Positions 35,185 through 47,694 of a stretch of DNA of 64,000 nt are shown one piece after another; positions within the stretch are counted from its first letter, which is position 1; every line of letters begins with the position of its first letter. The DNA is taken from the NCBI RefSeq assembly GCF_004011695.2, contig NC_082418.1:1-64000 (forward strand), read 5' to 3'. The notes under the pieces were generated by a model that saw nothing but the letters and a program-made list of their open reading frames with translations, was not told the origin of the DNA and did not search any database. Origin of the DNA: Ascochyta rabiei. Lineage: Eukaryota; Ascomycota; Dothideomycetes; Pleosporales; Didymellaceae. A program made the position numbers and the translations under genes.

Positions 35185-36200
35185 TCAGTTCACCAGATCG
35201 CTACTTTCATGCTTGTGAAGTCTGCATTACACAGACGCTGTAGTCATCAAGACTAATCACTCCACATCTAGGGGATGACGATTGAGTATTGGGTTTGAAG
35301 CTGAGCCGTGAATATTCAAAGCCACGATGTTTAGCGTCTGGGTTTTTCTCTAAATCGCTAGAACTTTAACTTCCTGCCAAATTTTCGGTTGATCGTAGAC
35401 GATTCCTCAAAGACAGCTAGGCATCAGAGCTCCTACCCGGTGGCTGATGCATTCTGAAACTCCATTTTAATCACGTTCTCCTGGATTCATGCAATAAGTA
35501 GCCATATGAACAAGCTAATAGCCGCCTGAGATTCTCTACATACTCCTAGTGCAACTCCAATCCCAATTTCATTCAACGTATTGTCTTACTTTCCGTATGT
35601 CTAGCTTAGCCCGAGTGGGTTTGGACAGCTCGAAGAAGGTTTGTATAGTGTCTTGAATAGTTCATCTGGTCTATACGATCCCGGTTTTTCAGCCAACTAT
35701 AGACGCAATGCGTGAATAGCGTTCGACAATCAGTGAACTTACAAATGCCCAAGTGGCCTATAGTCTCTATTTATGCGAAAATTTTGAGCTTCCATTTAGC
35801 TCACACGTAAGGGTTAAGGAGTTTTGCGCGTATTTCCCGATCAAGCATTCAATCTGCTACAAAAAGCACCTACTTCCGAATCGATTTCAGGAAGCTCTTA
35901 CGTGTGGTCATCGGCCAGAGAGCCGGCCTTAAGGCGTTGATAACAGAACTCTGCGTCAACGCGTGCAGGGTGTCACAGGCTTGGGAAAGCATCAGAAAGA
36001 AGTTCTACGCTGGCTTTAGTATAGTTACCTCCTTATGAGTCATGTCCATTACTTAGCATTGATAGTATAGGGCACTAAGAACTGGATAGGGCATTCGGAT
36101 AAGTTGGATGGAAAGTGTTCAACCGAGATTATTTGAAACATCACATCGTAATTTATTATTCTGCTAGTATTACTGTCTTGAAGTCTGAATACTTCGTGTA
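35185..36200. other. Spacer with a less-mutated repeat fragment
   Basis: The first roughly 50 bases (35186-35236) are a second, nearly un-RIPped copy of a segment also present at 29160-29205 and 34283-34335. The remainder has ordinary composition, with no coding frame that I can support. Confidence 0.45.
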
Positions 36201-36201
36201 G

Positions 36202-36429
36202 ATGGGACTAGTATTAGCTCTACGAATAGCTCAGACACTCCACAAGCTCATCGACCTTTTCAAAAAGACAGCTCCTAGCCATCCAAAGCTCAAGCTGGGC
36301 GAAGAATCCGCAGGATATGCGGAGCAAAGCTTTGTCTTGTTTCTCTGGAACTCCAGCTTTCTGGTTATGAATGTCTATTACGAGAAGGCAAGTCGAGAGT
36401 GCACAGTAATAAATATAGTTACTAAGTGA
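36202..36429 (+). CDS. Small hypothetical ORF
   Basis: A 75-codon frame with a true ATG (36202), encoding a mixed hydrophobic/basic peptide. No family, signal peptide or splice context is recognisable. It lies just beyond the 3' end of the convergent transcription factor gene and may be chance or a fragment of a larger eroded gene. Confidence 0.15.
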   Translation: MGLVLALRIAQTLHKLIDLFKKTAPSHPKLKLGEESAGYAEQSFVLFLWNSSFLVMNVYYEKASRECTVINIVTK

Positions 36430-36474
36430 GTCATGTAAGTTTAGTTTTCATAGAAAGTTACAGTAGATGCATGC

Positions 36475-38700
36475 TTACACGTTTTGATAGACATCCGCGC
36501 GTGAGATCGTGCTGCAAGTTTTTATCAATTCTAGAATTGATGTCGCACGCACTGTGTGGGTGATTCTTGCTGATAGAGATTCATCCCTTCCGAGAAAGCA
36601 AAGGAAGCGCAGATGTATCAGGGCTTCATGATATCGACAGGTCCAATCTGACCTGAGGCGAGAGCTTAAACCTGCGTCTAGGTGATCTAGGCTTAACATC
36701 ATTCCTGAAGTGTGCCATCTCTCTAGCTCAATCATCTGTGTTTCAATATCGCACCGAAGATCCTCAGTCGATTCGACACCGCCAGTACTTGCCGAATATG
36801 ACAGCCGTATCATCATAGAACAAATCTTCGCGTACTCGGCTCGCATAGATAAGAAGTCCAAAGGAATGATGGGGTTAGTCAGAGATGGAGCTCTGGGAAA
36901 GATGTCGTCCCCCAGGATCTTGTACGATAAATATCAGCGCCAGTCGAGGTTATCTTGCGAAAAGTTCTCATGGGATGAACGTACGGAAAACATCTGCCAT
37001 CGCAGGGCATATGGCTTTTCTATGCAGTACAGCATCCAAGTCGCGCGGCTGAGATCGCCAGACTTCGAATATTCAATGGCTGAGTTGCAACTTCGAACGC
37101 ATAGATGAAGACCTAGCTTGGCTGCTGTAGATACACCACTGAAAATCAACTCTTGCATGTTCCTTGCGTCCGTTTTCTCGCCGATACAAAGCTGTGAACT
37201 TTAGTCTAAGATTTTACCCCTAAAAGGCAAAATTCAATTGAACCTACTGCGGCTACATTAACCTGTAGTCGATTAGCACCTGTGTATTTCTCTTCTTTGC
37301 CGTCCAGTACTCACCAAAAACTTTTCTTCGCTGTCAGCGAGCTGGCAAAGCGAAACTGACAGTTCATGAACGGTGTTTAACAGCGCAGCTAACATACGAT
37401 GGTTGACTCTCGAGTCCAACATTGATCCCCAAGCGAGAGTGATCATCCACAACAACGTTTCCTCGGTAGTTATCGATGATTCCATTGGATCGAGAACTTT
37501 CTGGTAGATAGACTTAATCCAAGACAAGTTGATGAATATGCCTAGACTGGAGATATTCAATCAGTATATAGACAAGGAAGTACTCTTGGGTCCCTATACA
37601 TACCCTTCTGGCTCACTAAAGGCGTCTATAAAGATTTAACACGCTGGTATAACGCTCTGGCCTTGGGACGTACCTTCTATAAATCTCTCCACCGGAAGTT
37701 TAGTGAAGTCTTTAGCCAAGCATTTTATCGGCGAATCAAGGGGTTGTAAGAGAAGCGGGACACAAAGCTGATTTGCCGACGACAAAACCAAGCTAACTTT
37801 GGATTTCAGAGCTCGGCTGCTCCCTCCTTCGTGGCACAACTTTCGTATTGATTTCTCAACCGCTGTTGATCGAATTCCAGGTTGCGGGCATTCCTGATAA
37901 AATTATTATCCCTACTGTTGAACAAGGATACAGTCTTGTAAAAACCTTTTCGTTCGCGGAAACAAATCTGCCAACCAGCATATCCATTCCATGCGATACT
38001 CTAATGTTACTTTCGCTGCTTGACGTCTCGTCGTATTGTGTTAAAGAAGAGATGGACGTATCTGAAATATGCTGTGACTGAAAAATTGGTTCGTTATTTG
38101 CCAATTCTATCAGATATTGGCCCTCTTCTAGCTAGACAGTAAGCTTCCCATTTCATTACAAAGCTTCGTTTGTAGAACAGAGGAGTAACGGGGTTATTTA
38201 CCAGTGGAGAGATCGAGTGCTGGAAATGTTGTAATCTCCTGCAGCGGAGAGAAAGGAAGATCGTCGCTTAGAACAGAAATGGACTGCGAGCTTATGACAG
38301 ATCCCGGCTGTTGGTCGATAAACTGTCCAAACATGTCTGACGTATCGAAGATATGATTGTTATCGTCCAGTATCTTCGTAGCCATTGTAGCTGCCGGCAA
38401 TTGAACCGATGCTTGTCGAGCCTCGCTACGCCGTCGTTGTGAACGATTTGAATGCAGATACTGACATTGCCAGTCGTTGCGCTGTTTTCATTCATAAGCA
38501 GCAACATCTTAAACTAGCTGGGTCTCGATCGCCTACTTTGCAGTAGCTGCATGGACGTGCTCCATTGCCTTTGAAGCAATAATTAGTGTCTTTCTTTCCA
38601 TCTACAGGAGATCACTCATTAACTTACATCGAACTTTCTTCAGTCGACACCCTTCACACGCTCCTCGACGTCGAGTAATCTTGGGACGTGTTGTTTCCAT
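36475..38700 (-). CDS. Zn2Cys6 fungal transcription factor
   Basis: The ATG is at 38700-38698. Exon 1 (38700-38628), exon 2 (38568-38537) and exon 3 (38481-38202), joined across GT-AG introns of 59 and 55 nt, give a canonical binuclear cluster: C15-x2-C18-x6-C25-x5-C31-x2-C34-x6-C41, followed by a basic linker RRRSEAR. Both introns interrupt the finger. Further exons fit 38127-37916, 37839-37674 and from 37593. The C-terminal half carries fungal-specific transcription factor domain features: LLWMITLAWGSMLDS near 37460, ELIFSGVSTAAKLGLHL near 37120, and the final exon ending at 36475. One frame change near 37560 is unresolved; it is either a missed splice or a frameshift, so the gene could be a young pseudogene. 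Expected role: nuclear DNA binding at CGG/CCG half-sites. The RiPP-like cluster begins 14 kb to the right, beyond a transposon block, so pathway-specific regulation is possible but unproven. Confidence 0.82.
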
Positions 38701-40203
38701 GTGAAGGAATTTGGGAACCGGTAACGTGTTTCGACTGAACGTATTAGCTGGTGAAGATTCCAGGATCGTGCCTTCTGGGGAGAGGAGATGTGTGTCGGGA
38801 AGTATTCACTTGTGCTCTTTCTTGCTGGTTCCACTAATCACGGTGAAGTACACACTATCTCTGACACGCTGCTCACGCAACTGGGAGCTTCTTCGGCCCG
38901 ATGTTATACAGTGTCATCTTTAGACATCAAGCTGTTCTTAAAAAGCTGAAACATATATGGGATTTGACTGGTTTTGTGGAAGCTTTGATCATGTACCATG
39001 ATTCAGTAGGGCAGCTCTTATTCTCGCCCGTTTAAAGCTCCCCCTTGTATGTCCTATAAGGTTTGTTAGTCTGACAGGGGTTTTTCCTAAAGAGCGCCGA
39101 ATGGCCCTATTAACTATATTACACCGAATCCTACCTAGTTTTGTATATAATACCATGCTAACCTTTTATTTTACACATAACGTGTTCTTATTAAAATGCC
39201 ACAATCCTCTCCCCCCTCTACTCGGCCATCTACTCCTCCCAACCACAGGTGAGGCATAGGACGCGATTACCCTTGAGACTCTTACTAAGTTAGTGGCTAC
39301 AATGAAGGATCGTTGCCAGACAGTAATTGACGCTCAGAGAGGTCACACTTTGTACTAGACTTTGTATGTAAAGAACGACAGTATTAAGCTGAATAATACA
39401 GCCGAGCATCCCTTTTACGGCGCTATACTAACAAAACTCATGGAACATACTACAGTAATTCGTGAACTAGAGCTTTATCTCAAACAGAGAAATGTACCAG
39501 CTCGAAGCTCTTCCCTTTAAAGGTAAGCATAAGAAATTTTAGTGTCGGCTTTAGCCTACCGAAAGCTCCTAATACCACCGAGGGCAACGCGAAATATGCC
39601 GCGCTAAATCCACACAATTAAATTCCTGTTGTGAGGGAAGGTTATGCTCGATGCAAAGTGTGGTGTATTGTTGATCGTCCCCAACGAGCCCAATGGCTCA
39701 TTGAGTCTATCTCATCACATGCTAGCTTCGCTACCTCTACCATCACCACGCGTCCCAAATTCAGGTAGAAGAGTTAACTGAAGGCCTTCCTCAGCTACTA
39801 GGACTCTCTCCTGCTGTAACTGTTTCTTTATCTCATTTACGTCGCGTGGCAGCATTATTTGCTATTTAAAGCCTAGTAATCTTCTATTCAGCAAACACTA
39901 ACTTGTGCGTTACTATAGCTGCGCCTTTAGCAAGCTTTTTAAAGGCCTTAACTATTAAAGATGGTAAACTGCTTACATGCCCTTAAGTCATCTCTTAAAC
40001 TAGTGTTGATTGCGACCCTAATTAGAGTGTATTACTTAGGTTTAGGACTGCTAGAGAGCATTTTCTATAGTAGGTAGCGGTAGGGTACGTAGGCAAACAC
40101 TAATATCTGTTATAACCTGTTCTAGGTTAAAATAGACTAGTCCAGCGCCTAAAAAGCCTCCTTAGATTTTGCTAGAAGTAAATAAATCCGTGTAGGCACC
40201 TAA
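38701..40203. other. Spacer and eroded repeat sequence
   Basis: 38701-39050 is the 5' flank of the transcription factor gene. From about 39190 a Pro/Ser/Thr-rich start (ATG at 39196) leads into a frame with stops and peptides such as HPFYGAILTKLMEHTTVIREL, perhaps a decayed gag-like gene. 39540-40200 holds similar relic coding texture. No intact gene is present. Confidence 0.35.
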
Positions 40204-40369
40204 TGTCAAGGCCACGGCTCTGCCCACTGTGCTAAGCATGCCTTAAAAAGGTAACAATGCTCACTTAGATAGTGAGACTGTGGCCAGAACAGTACTTATT
40301 GGTATCACAGGTCAGAGGTGGACGCATCCACATGCCTAAGGCTGAGAGTCTGAGGCTGAGAGCCTAACA
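40204..40369. mobile_element. Second solo-LTR-like copy, 5-bp target duplication
   Basis: A 166-bp relative of the insertion at 34479-34650, from TGTCAAGGCC to GAGCCTAACA. It is flanked by the direct repeat CCTAA (40199-40203 and 40370-40374). The two copies differ by small indels and mostly C/T or G/A changes. Confidence 0.85.
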
Positions 40370-42493
40370 CCTAAAACGCATAGTAGAAACTTAACTTTAG
40401 GAATAAAAGAAATATAGTTATGCAAAAAAATCTTAGCTTAGCATCTCTATACCTTCTATTAAAAAATAAAACAACCTGTATCTTGTAGTTATAGGAAATA
40501 TTAAAAGTATTAAGATATAACTATAAAGTATAACAACCTCTACTTTATTATAGCAATATTAGAATTAAGGGGGTTATAGCTTATATGGCTATTAATACAA
40601 AGTGGCTAGTTTTCTTCTTAAGTACGCGTCTTTGTATAGACATTAAAGTGCTTTAACTAATCTAGACTAAGCTAATTAGTAGGCTCTTTACTTCTAGAGA
40701 CTTCTAATAACCTAGTTATATAGCACACTGTCCTCTTAATACTTAGTAGAGAGGTAGTTTTAGCCTTTAAAGATAGTAAAGGGTAGAATAGTCTACCCTA
40801 TCCTATAGCCTATTAATGCCCTATATAACTGTGGTCTATTCCTAAATACCCTACCAGACTACCTTTAGCTGTACTTCTTACTCTAAGCCTATAAAAACTA
40901 CTTCTGTAGACATCTAGCCTATTATATAGCCGATCCATTAAAGTTGTACATATTATTGTCCTAGAAACTATACTTAGCATAAGTATAAACTATAAGCTTA
41001 AACTAGTCTTATAAAGTCTCTAAATCCTTACAGAGGGCTCTCCTGTAGTTGTTCTTACGATTAAACTCTACTTTGAGGCTAGGGTGGCGCATAACGAACG
41101 TATTAGGCCAGTTTGTGGCTTTGTGCCAACATGGCCCATATTGGCACAAGCTGGCCCTAGCTAACACGTGATTCTCATCAAGACTGTTGTACGGCCACGC
41201 TGTAACAATGCTCTCTTTATGTATTAGCTAGTCGTAAAGTTGTTGTGTGTGCTCTCCTAATACTACCGTATTAATTGACTTAGAGCAGTTTCCTATTGTT
41301 GCTAGCATCTTTACAGTGTTGCCTTGCTAACGTGCATAATTGATGGGTCTCGTCAACCAGGCGGCAGATCGGCCAGCCATGAACTTAGTGTCGGCAAACC
41401 TGAAAACAAAGCTAAACTAGGCAAGGCAGGATAGCTGTGCTAAGGCGCGCCAGCACATATCTGTAGGTTTGCTAAACTTAAGCAAGTAAACAATAAACAC
41501 AATAGCCTTTTAAAATCTATTGCTAATCTACTTCTAATCTATTCTAGCACTATAACTACACATATACACATACACACAGCTACCTACTATAGCTACCCCT
41601 AACATTCCTTACACTGCTAACAGCGCCTCTACCCTTAAAGGCTATATAAGATACAGGCTAAAATCTATTTAGAATGCATTTCTAATCTTTTTTAGCCTGC
41701 CTATTAAGCTTATCTTAACTGCATACTATGCTGCTTAGGACCCTACTGTTTAAGATTATTAATGGCTAGGTTGTTCTCCTGTATGGGGAGCGACGCTGCT
41801 GTTAGGAGGAGTTAGATAGTAGGCTGTGCTTAGTAAGTTAAATGCATTTGCAATATATTCTAAATAGGTTTTACTAAATTTTACAAGGTCTTTGTTAGTA
41901 ATTATAACGCGCTAAAGAACTACATCTTTAACGCTATAGCATAGAGCTTGCTCTAACCCTAGCTAGCTGCCCCTGTAATAAGAGCCTTAACTTAGTCTAA
42001 CGTAAATCTGCTTATAATCTATACTTATTCTTTTCTAATAATCTTCTACAGGTTTCTATAACACTCTTATAGTACACTATTACAAGAAGGTCTATAACAA
42101 GGCCTGTTAAGCTAGACATAAGTTTAGCAGCCTAAATTAATCATAAATCTATTACTAATCTATTTTAATAGGTTAAGCAGCTGCAGAAGCTGCTGCTGTC
42201 TCCTGCCTGTGTGTCGCTTCCTAGTTACGCGTTACGTAATTAGGGCTTAGAAGGGGCAGGTCTATATAGGCGGCATTACTAACATCCTTACTGCCCATGT
42301 AGAGTCTAACCCCTACGCTACCTACTACGCTGCTAATTACTATAGTAAGTTAGTAAAGATCTATTCTATATCCTTTCCTAATATATTTATACAGCCTGTA
42401 ACTATAATAAATTCACTACCTATAAGAGTATGCGCTGTTTTAATTAGGCTACCTAAGCTGTGCTAATATAGTTAAGATAGAATGCATTTAAGA
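40370..42493. repeat. AT-rich block with recurring phased motif
   Basis: RIP-like DNA without an open frame. From about 41510 a motif built from 11-bp ATNNATTNNTA words recurs (near 41512, 41661, 41842, 42004, 42133, 42358). Several instances lie inside segments with good intron-like ends, for example GTAAGT near 41830, GTAAAT near 42002 and GTAAGT near 42344, each with a downstream CTAAT- or ACTAA-like branch word and an AG. Whether these are introns of an eroded gene or a repeat family is unresolved. Confidence 0.45.
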
Positions 42494-42495
42494 TA

Positions 42496-44357
42496 ACGTA
42501 CTCCACAAGCGAGCTGCCCACCCAAGCGAGCTGCCCACTTTTGCCAAGACCACACTAAACTTCACTCAACTTATAATGCCTTAACGCAGCAACCTACTAA
42601 AGCCTTTTAATAAAACTGATATATAGCTTGCTCTTTAGGCAATTAAGCAAGACGCAACGCTAAGCGTGTAACGCGCAGCAGCAATCTACAAAGTTCCTAG
42701 AAGAACACTAGACACTTAACGCGCAGGAACGCTCTCTTGACGCAATTGCAAGCCTAACATAATAAGGATGACTAGCACTAAAGAGGAGGTAATTGTCTAG
42801 CATGTACTGAAGCTAGACGAGTAAGGATACTTGCCCTGGCTTGCTAATGTAGAGGATATGGCTAATTCTCTGCTTGCTAAGCGCCATCAGACCCCTGTTA
42901 GCAAGAACTGGGCTGCCAACTTCGTTAAACGTCGGCTAGAGCTTAAAGTCAAGTTTAATCGCAAGTACGACTACAAGAGAGCGCTTTATAAGGATCCTAA
43001 GGTAATTAGCAACTAGTTCTAGCTTGTAGAGAATACTAAAGCTAAGTATAGTATCCTAGATAAAGACACCTATAACTTTAACAAATCTGGCTTTATAATA
43101 GGCACTATATTAACAGGAGCTGTTATTACAGGCTCTGAGCGTTAAGGGAGACTAAAGACAGTGCAGCAGGGCGACTGTAAGTGGACAAGTATCATCTAGG
43201 GCATTAATGCAAAGAGCTGGTCTATCCCACCCTTTATCATCTTCTCTAGCAAGCACCACCTCTCAGCCTGGTACAAGGAGCCCAGTATACCTGACAACTG
43301 GGTTCTTAATGTCTCTAACAATGGCTAGACTAACAATGAGCTTAGAGTTAAGTAGTTAAAGCACTTTAATAAGCACACAAAGGCGCGCACTGTTGGTAGC
43401 TACCAGCTGCTTATTCTAGACGGCCACGAGAGCCACAACTTAGTTAAATTCCACCAGTACTGTAAGGAGCACAAGATTATCACTCTGTGCATGCCTCCAC
43501 ACTCGTCGCACCTGCTGCAGCCACTTAACGTAGGTTGTTTCTCCCTATTGAAGAAGGCCTATGGCCGCCAAGCTGAGCAGCTGATGCGCAGCAAGATCAC
43601 GCGTATTACTAAACTTAAGTTCTTGCCGTGCTTTAAAGCTGCTTTTAATGCTTTAATTACTAATAGCAACATACAGGGAGGATTTAGAGGCGCTGGTCTG
43701 GTCCTATTTGACCCAGAGGCTGTAATATTAAAGCTTAAAGTACGCCTGCGCACACTAACACTACCTACTATAGACAACAGCACATAGGAGTCTAAAACAC
43801 TAAGCAACACCCTAGAATTTGGGTCTTAATCAAATCTGATTTGAGAGAGGATTCAGAGACACGCTAATAGCTCACTAACGCCCATAGTTGACGCCCTTAA
43901 TCAGCTCACCAAAGGCGCAGAGCTAATGGCGCATTTACTGGTTTTAGTGCGTAACCAGGTCGCTAACCTACAGGCAGCTAACAAGGCTGCTACACGTCGT
44001 AAATCACACAAAAGAAAGCAAATCTAGCGTGAAGGGACACTAACGTTTAGTAAGGGAGTGCGGCTAACTACTCTAAAGGAGTTTGAGGCCTGTAGTGATG
44101 GGAAGAAGGCAAAGAAGAGGTCACGCGTTGATGGGAGCACTTAGTCTTTAAGGCGCTGTGGCACATGTAGCAAGACAGGGCATAACGCGCAAACATGCAG
44201 TAAAGATGCGCAGAGTACTATAGACTAGTACAGCTTACTATTTAGTACAGTATATTGCTGCTGTGTACTGTAGTATCGCAAAGTAGTTGTGGTGTTGGTG
44301 TGGTCTTGGCAAAAGTGGGCAGCTCGCTTGGGTGGGCAGCTCGCTTGTGGAGTACGT
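42496..44357 (+). mobile_element. Full-length pogo/Fot1-like DNA transposon, element 1
   Basis: A 1862-bp element with terminal inverted repeats of about 60 bp, starting ACGTACTCCACAAGCGAG and flanked by a TA target duplication (42494-42495, 44358-44359). Each end holds two direct copies of AAGCGAGCTGCCCAC. The transposase frame starts at 42576. An N-terminal helix-turn-helix/CENP-B-like part is followed by a DDE_1 core with LLILDGHESHN and ITLCMPPHSSHLLQPLN, then a C-terminal CCHC knuckle (RCGTCSKTGHNAQTC near 44158-44205). Many TAG/TAA codons stand for W/Q, but I see no frameshift. At two of the three catalytic positions N replaces D, so it is inactive. Confidence 0.93.
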
Positions 44358-44359
44358 TA

Positions 44360-47300
44360 GATGAAAAATAGAATTAGGCAGGTTAAAACACAAAAATTAA
44401 TCTACCTGCTATTCTTTAAAGTTAAAATGTTCTTTGCCCTTACAACCGATATTAAACAAATAATACTAACGTTTCTTTCCTATGCAGACGCTACAGAGTA
44501 TTTCTTAGCTAAGTAACTTTAGCATAGCCTAGCATTAAACAAGGTTTAGCTAGAAGTTATAAGAAATAACCTGTAATATGTTCTAAATAGATTACAGCAT
44601 AAACCTTTCCTTTTTATTGCTGTTTTTTAGGCTGTGTTATAGTAAAGAGTAGCACATTAAGTAGTTGTAAAGTAGGGCTAAATGTTAATTTATCTAAAGC
44701 CTTACTACTGTTAGAAGACTTAGATTTAGTGTTGGCCTGCTGCAGACTAGCAGAATAGGTTAGCAATAGATTTAGAATACCTTCTAGGTTATTTACTAGA
44801 CGCTCTATTAGCTTATAGAAAGGAGCTAAGGCTAGGATTATTATAGTGTAAGCTTACCTACTCTTCCCTATAGGTAGGTTATACGCTAGATAGAAGTTTT
44901 AAATATATAATTAGTGCACTTTCATTGCTAAAGCGTCTCTACAAATAGATTTAGAAGGCATTATATATGGATTAAGGATAGACTAATATAATAGAGGACT
45001 TTACTTCCTTTAGTCTAGCTTATATAACAAAATATTTCTCCTTTATACAACTTACAACTATTACCTAGTCTTATTAGTGCTAACTCTAGCGTTCTAATAA
45101 ATAGCTCCTTAAGGTTTGTATATAGGTAATAGAATAACTATAACAGGTTATGAATAGATTTAGAATTAGTTTTAGAACACTTACAAATTGCTTAAGAGCC
45201 TTTACTATTATAGAGGTAAATAACAGAATTAAAATTAGTAGGTGTTAAGCTTTTTTAGTTATGTATATGTGTTTCCTTAGTGTAGGGAAAGAGGTTTAGC
45301 TAAACCTATTTAGAATAGATTTATAATGCATTCCTAATTAAATTAAGGTATCCGTTTTTAGCTAAGTGCGTGCCTCTGTTCCTCTAGCTCTATTCTCTTT
45401 TCTTTAATTATAAGAAGTTCTCTCTAATTCTATAAGTGCTGTTAATCTATTTTGCCTTTTAATTTAAACTCTTCTTGTTAAGGTAGCAGCTGTGCCCATT
45501 AAGAATTCAACTCCTCCTAACCTTGTTACAGTGTTCAATTTAAAAGTAGAGCTTGTTGTTGTAGTAAGACACTAGAACGCGTTTATATTATATTTATAAT
45601 AGGTTCTAGGGACTATACATAGATAGTAGTAATAATCTAAGTAGTAAAGACCTTACAGGTAACAATTGCACTATTAAGACAGATTTTAACCTAGGCTAAG
45701 ACTATAGGCTAGCTGCCCTAATTCTTCTCTTCTTTACTTGTGGTGTCTGAATATAACTTGATAAGTTAGATGCAGCTAGGAGAGTATTGTTATTATTGTT
45801 AAGAATAATAAAAATTCCCTAAATTTACTTTACTTTATGTTCTGAATGTATTTTAGCATACTATTATTAGGTGTAAAAAGTACATACTCTACTCTCTTCC
45901 TTAGTGTAAAAAGAAGCGTTAGCTAGCACTTTAAGATATTTAATAAGACAGACAAACTTTGTACTGCTTGTAGTGATTAAACTCTTAGATATCCTGTTAG
46001 TCTATCTATATAGCCCTTAAAATCGTAATAATATGTTACAAATTGATTTAAAATAAGTTTGAGCGTCTAAATTCTTAATTATTTAGAGGAGATTATAATT
46101 CTTCCCGATTTAATAGGACTTTGTCTAGCTTGCTCTTCTGTGTTTAAGGTTCGCTCTAGTCTGTCCCTATAGGTCCTTCAGCATACAGCTATTACATGCT
46201 ACTAAGCTACCTGTAATAAACAGTACCTTTTTGTGCTAGGCCTGATTTTAAAGTGCTAGGTTGTCTTTTTTAGAGCCTAAATAGGTTTAGAATGCGTTAG
46301 AAATAGTTTTAAGGCTTATACATATAATTAAGTTAATAAGTTAATTATACTAAGACCTTATCTTTACTTAAAGAAGCTAATAAGCTCGACTTTAGCTTAA
46401 ATAGGTAGTATAGAGTACCTCTAGAGTAGCTTTATTAAGCAAATAATAGACGTGTACAGTACAGAAGCGCATACAATTTATTAACTGCTCTCTCTAGTCT
46501 TACTTGTAATGGTCTACTAACAAGAGGTATTAACTAAATCCTAGAATTAATTAGAGCTGCTAGAATAGTTTAGGAATAGATTTAACATACATTTACCTAA
46601 CATCGGTTTTATACATATATTAATAGTAGTACTAGTAAAGCCCTTGTTATGTAAGTGTTTCTAATAGACTAACTTACTACTGTACTTTTTAACTAGTGTA
46701 ATAAAAGTCTTTAAGGCAAGGTAGAAGGCATCTGCACTCTTAGTGCTTGCTATATTATAACTAAGCACTATTACTAGAATACATTTACAATATATTTATT
46801 ATAAAATTTAGTATCTTACGTCAATTATTATTACTATAGAACGCAACTATTGGTATCTTAGCCTATCTAGTTTAGAGGCGCTTAAAGACATATCTATCTG
46901 GAATTGCTCTTGTTTAAGTAGGATTTAAGCCTGCTGTATCTAAAAGCACACTACTATTATACTAGAGGCACCTAAGATAATATTTTAATTATATGCCTAA
47001 CTTAAAAATAGACTATAAACAGATGATAAATAGATTAAAACACATACCGTTACAGGATCCTAATAGTTTGTCTAGTATTTATAAAAAGCAGCATCTAGTC
47101 TATTTTAATATAGGAAGTCTAGTGTCTGCTCTTTTTTAATTAAGCAGGTAATATAATACTTGTTAGCAAAGGTAGCATAAGTGTCCCTAACGAATATGTA
47201 CCCCTTTAGTTTAAGGAACGCCTTAAACTAAGGAGAATCAAAAAATTAGGCTAAAATGCATTCGTAATAGACTGAAAATGTGTTGTAAATGCATTCGTAC

Positions 47301-47692
47301 ACCTTGTTAGGCCTAGTGCTAGTATTAGTTGTAATACGCTAAGTATCTTAGCTATATTACTTACCTAAGGCTGTAATAGTGGAGGTAGTATATATTAGTA
47401 GGTTCTAGTTAGTATAACTGTATAGAAAGGTGTTTTAGGTATGTTGTTAGGTATAATAATATAAAACTTAACAGAATATAGCTAAGAAACTATCTTGCTA
47501 AAGCCCTAGAAATAGTCCACCTCTAGAATATGTTAGAAATGCGTTTAGAATTAGTTGTTATAAACTTACTATATCACTTTGCCTTTAATGTAGTAGGCTT
47601 AATAATATAATATCTAGTCTCTATATTACTCTTTATAACTATAGTGCTGTTAAAGAGACCCCTTAGGTACACAATATTAATGTTTAACCTAA
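44360..47692. repeat. AT-rich block with recurring phased motif, continued
   Basis: No intact gene. The motif of the previous block continues, mostly readable on the minus strand (near 44568, 44763, 44944, 45152, 45307, 46277, 46567, 46784, 47020, 47245, 47525). Around 44690-44840 on the minus strand an open stretch reads AYTIIILALAPFYKLIERL and onward for about 80 residues, so part of this may be an eroded gene. Confidence 0.4.
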
Positions 47693-47694
47693 TA

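Noticed and set aside
42831..43787. Two separate small genes at 42831-43016 and 43491-43787
   Set aside because: Both are open pieces of the single RIP-interrupted transposase of element 1.
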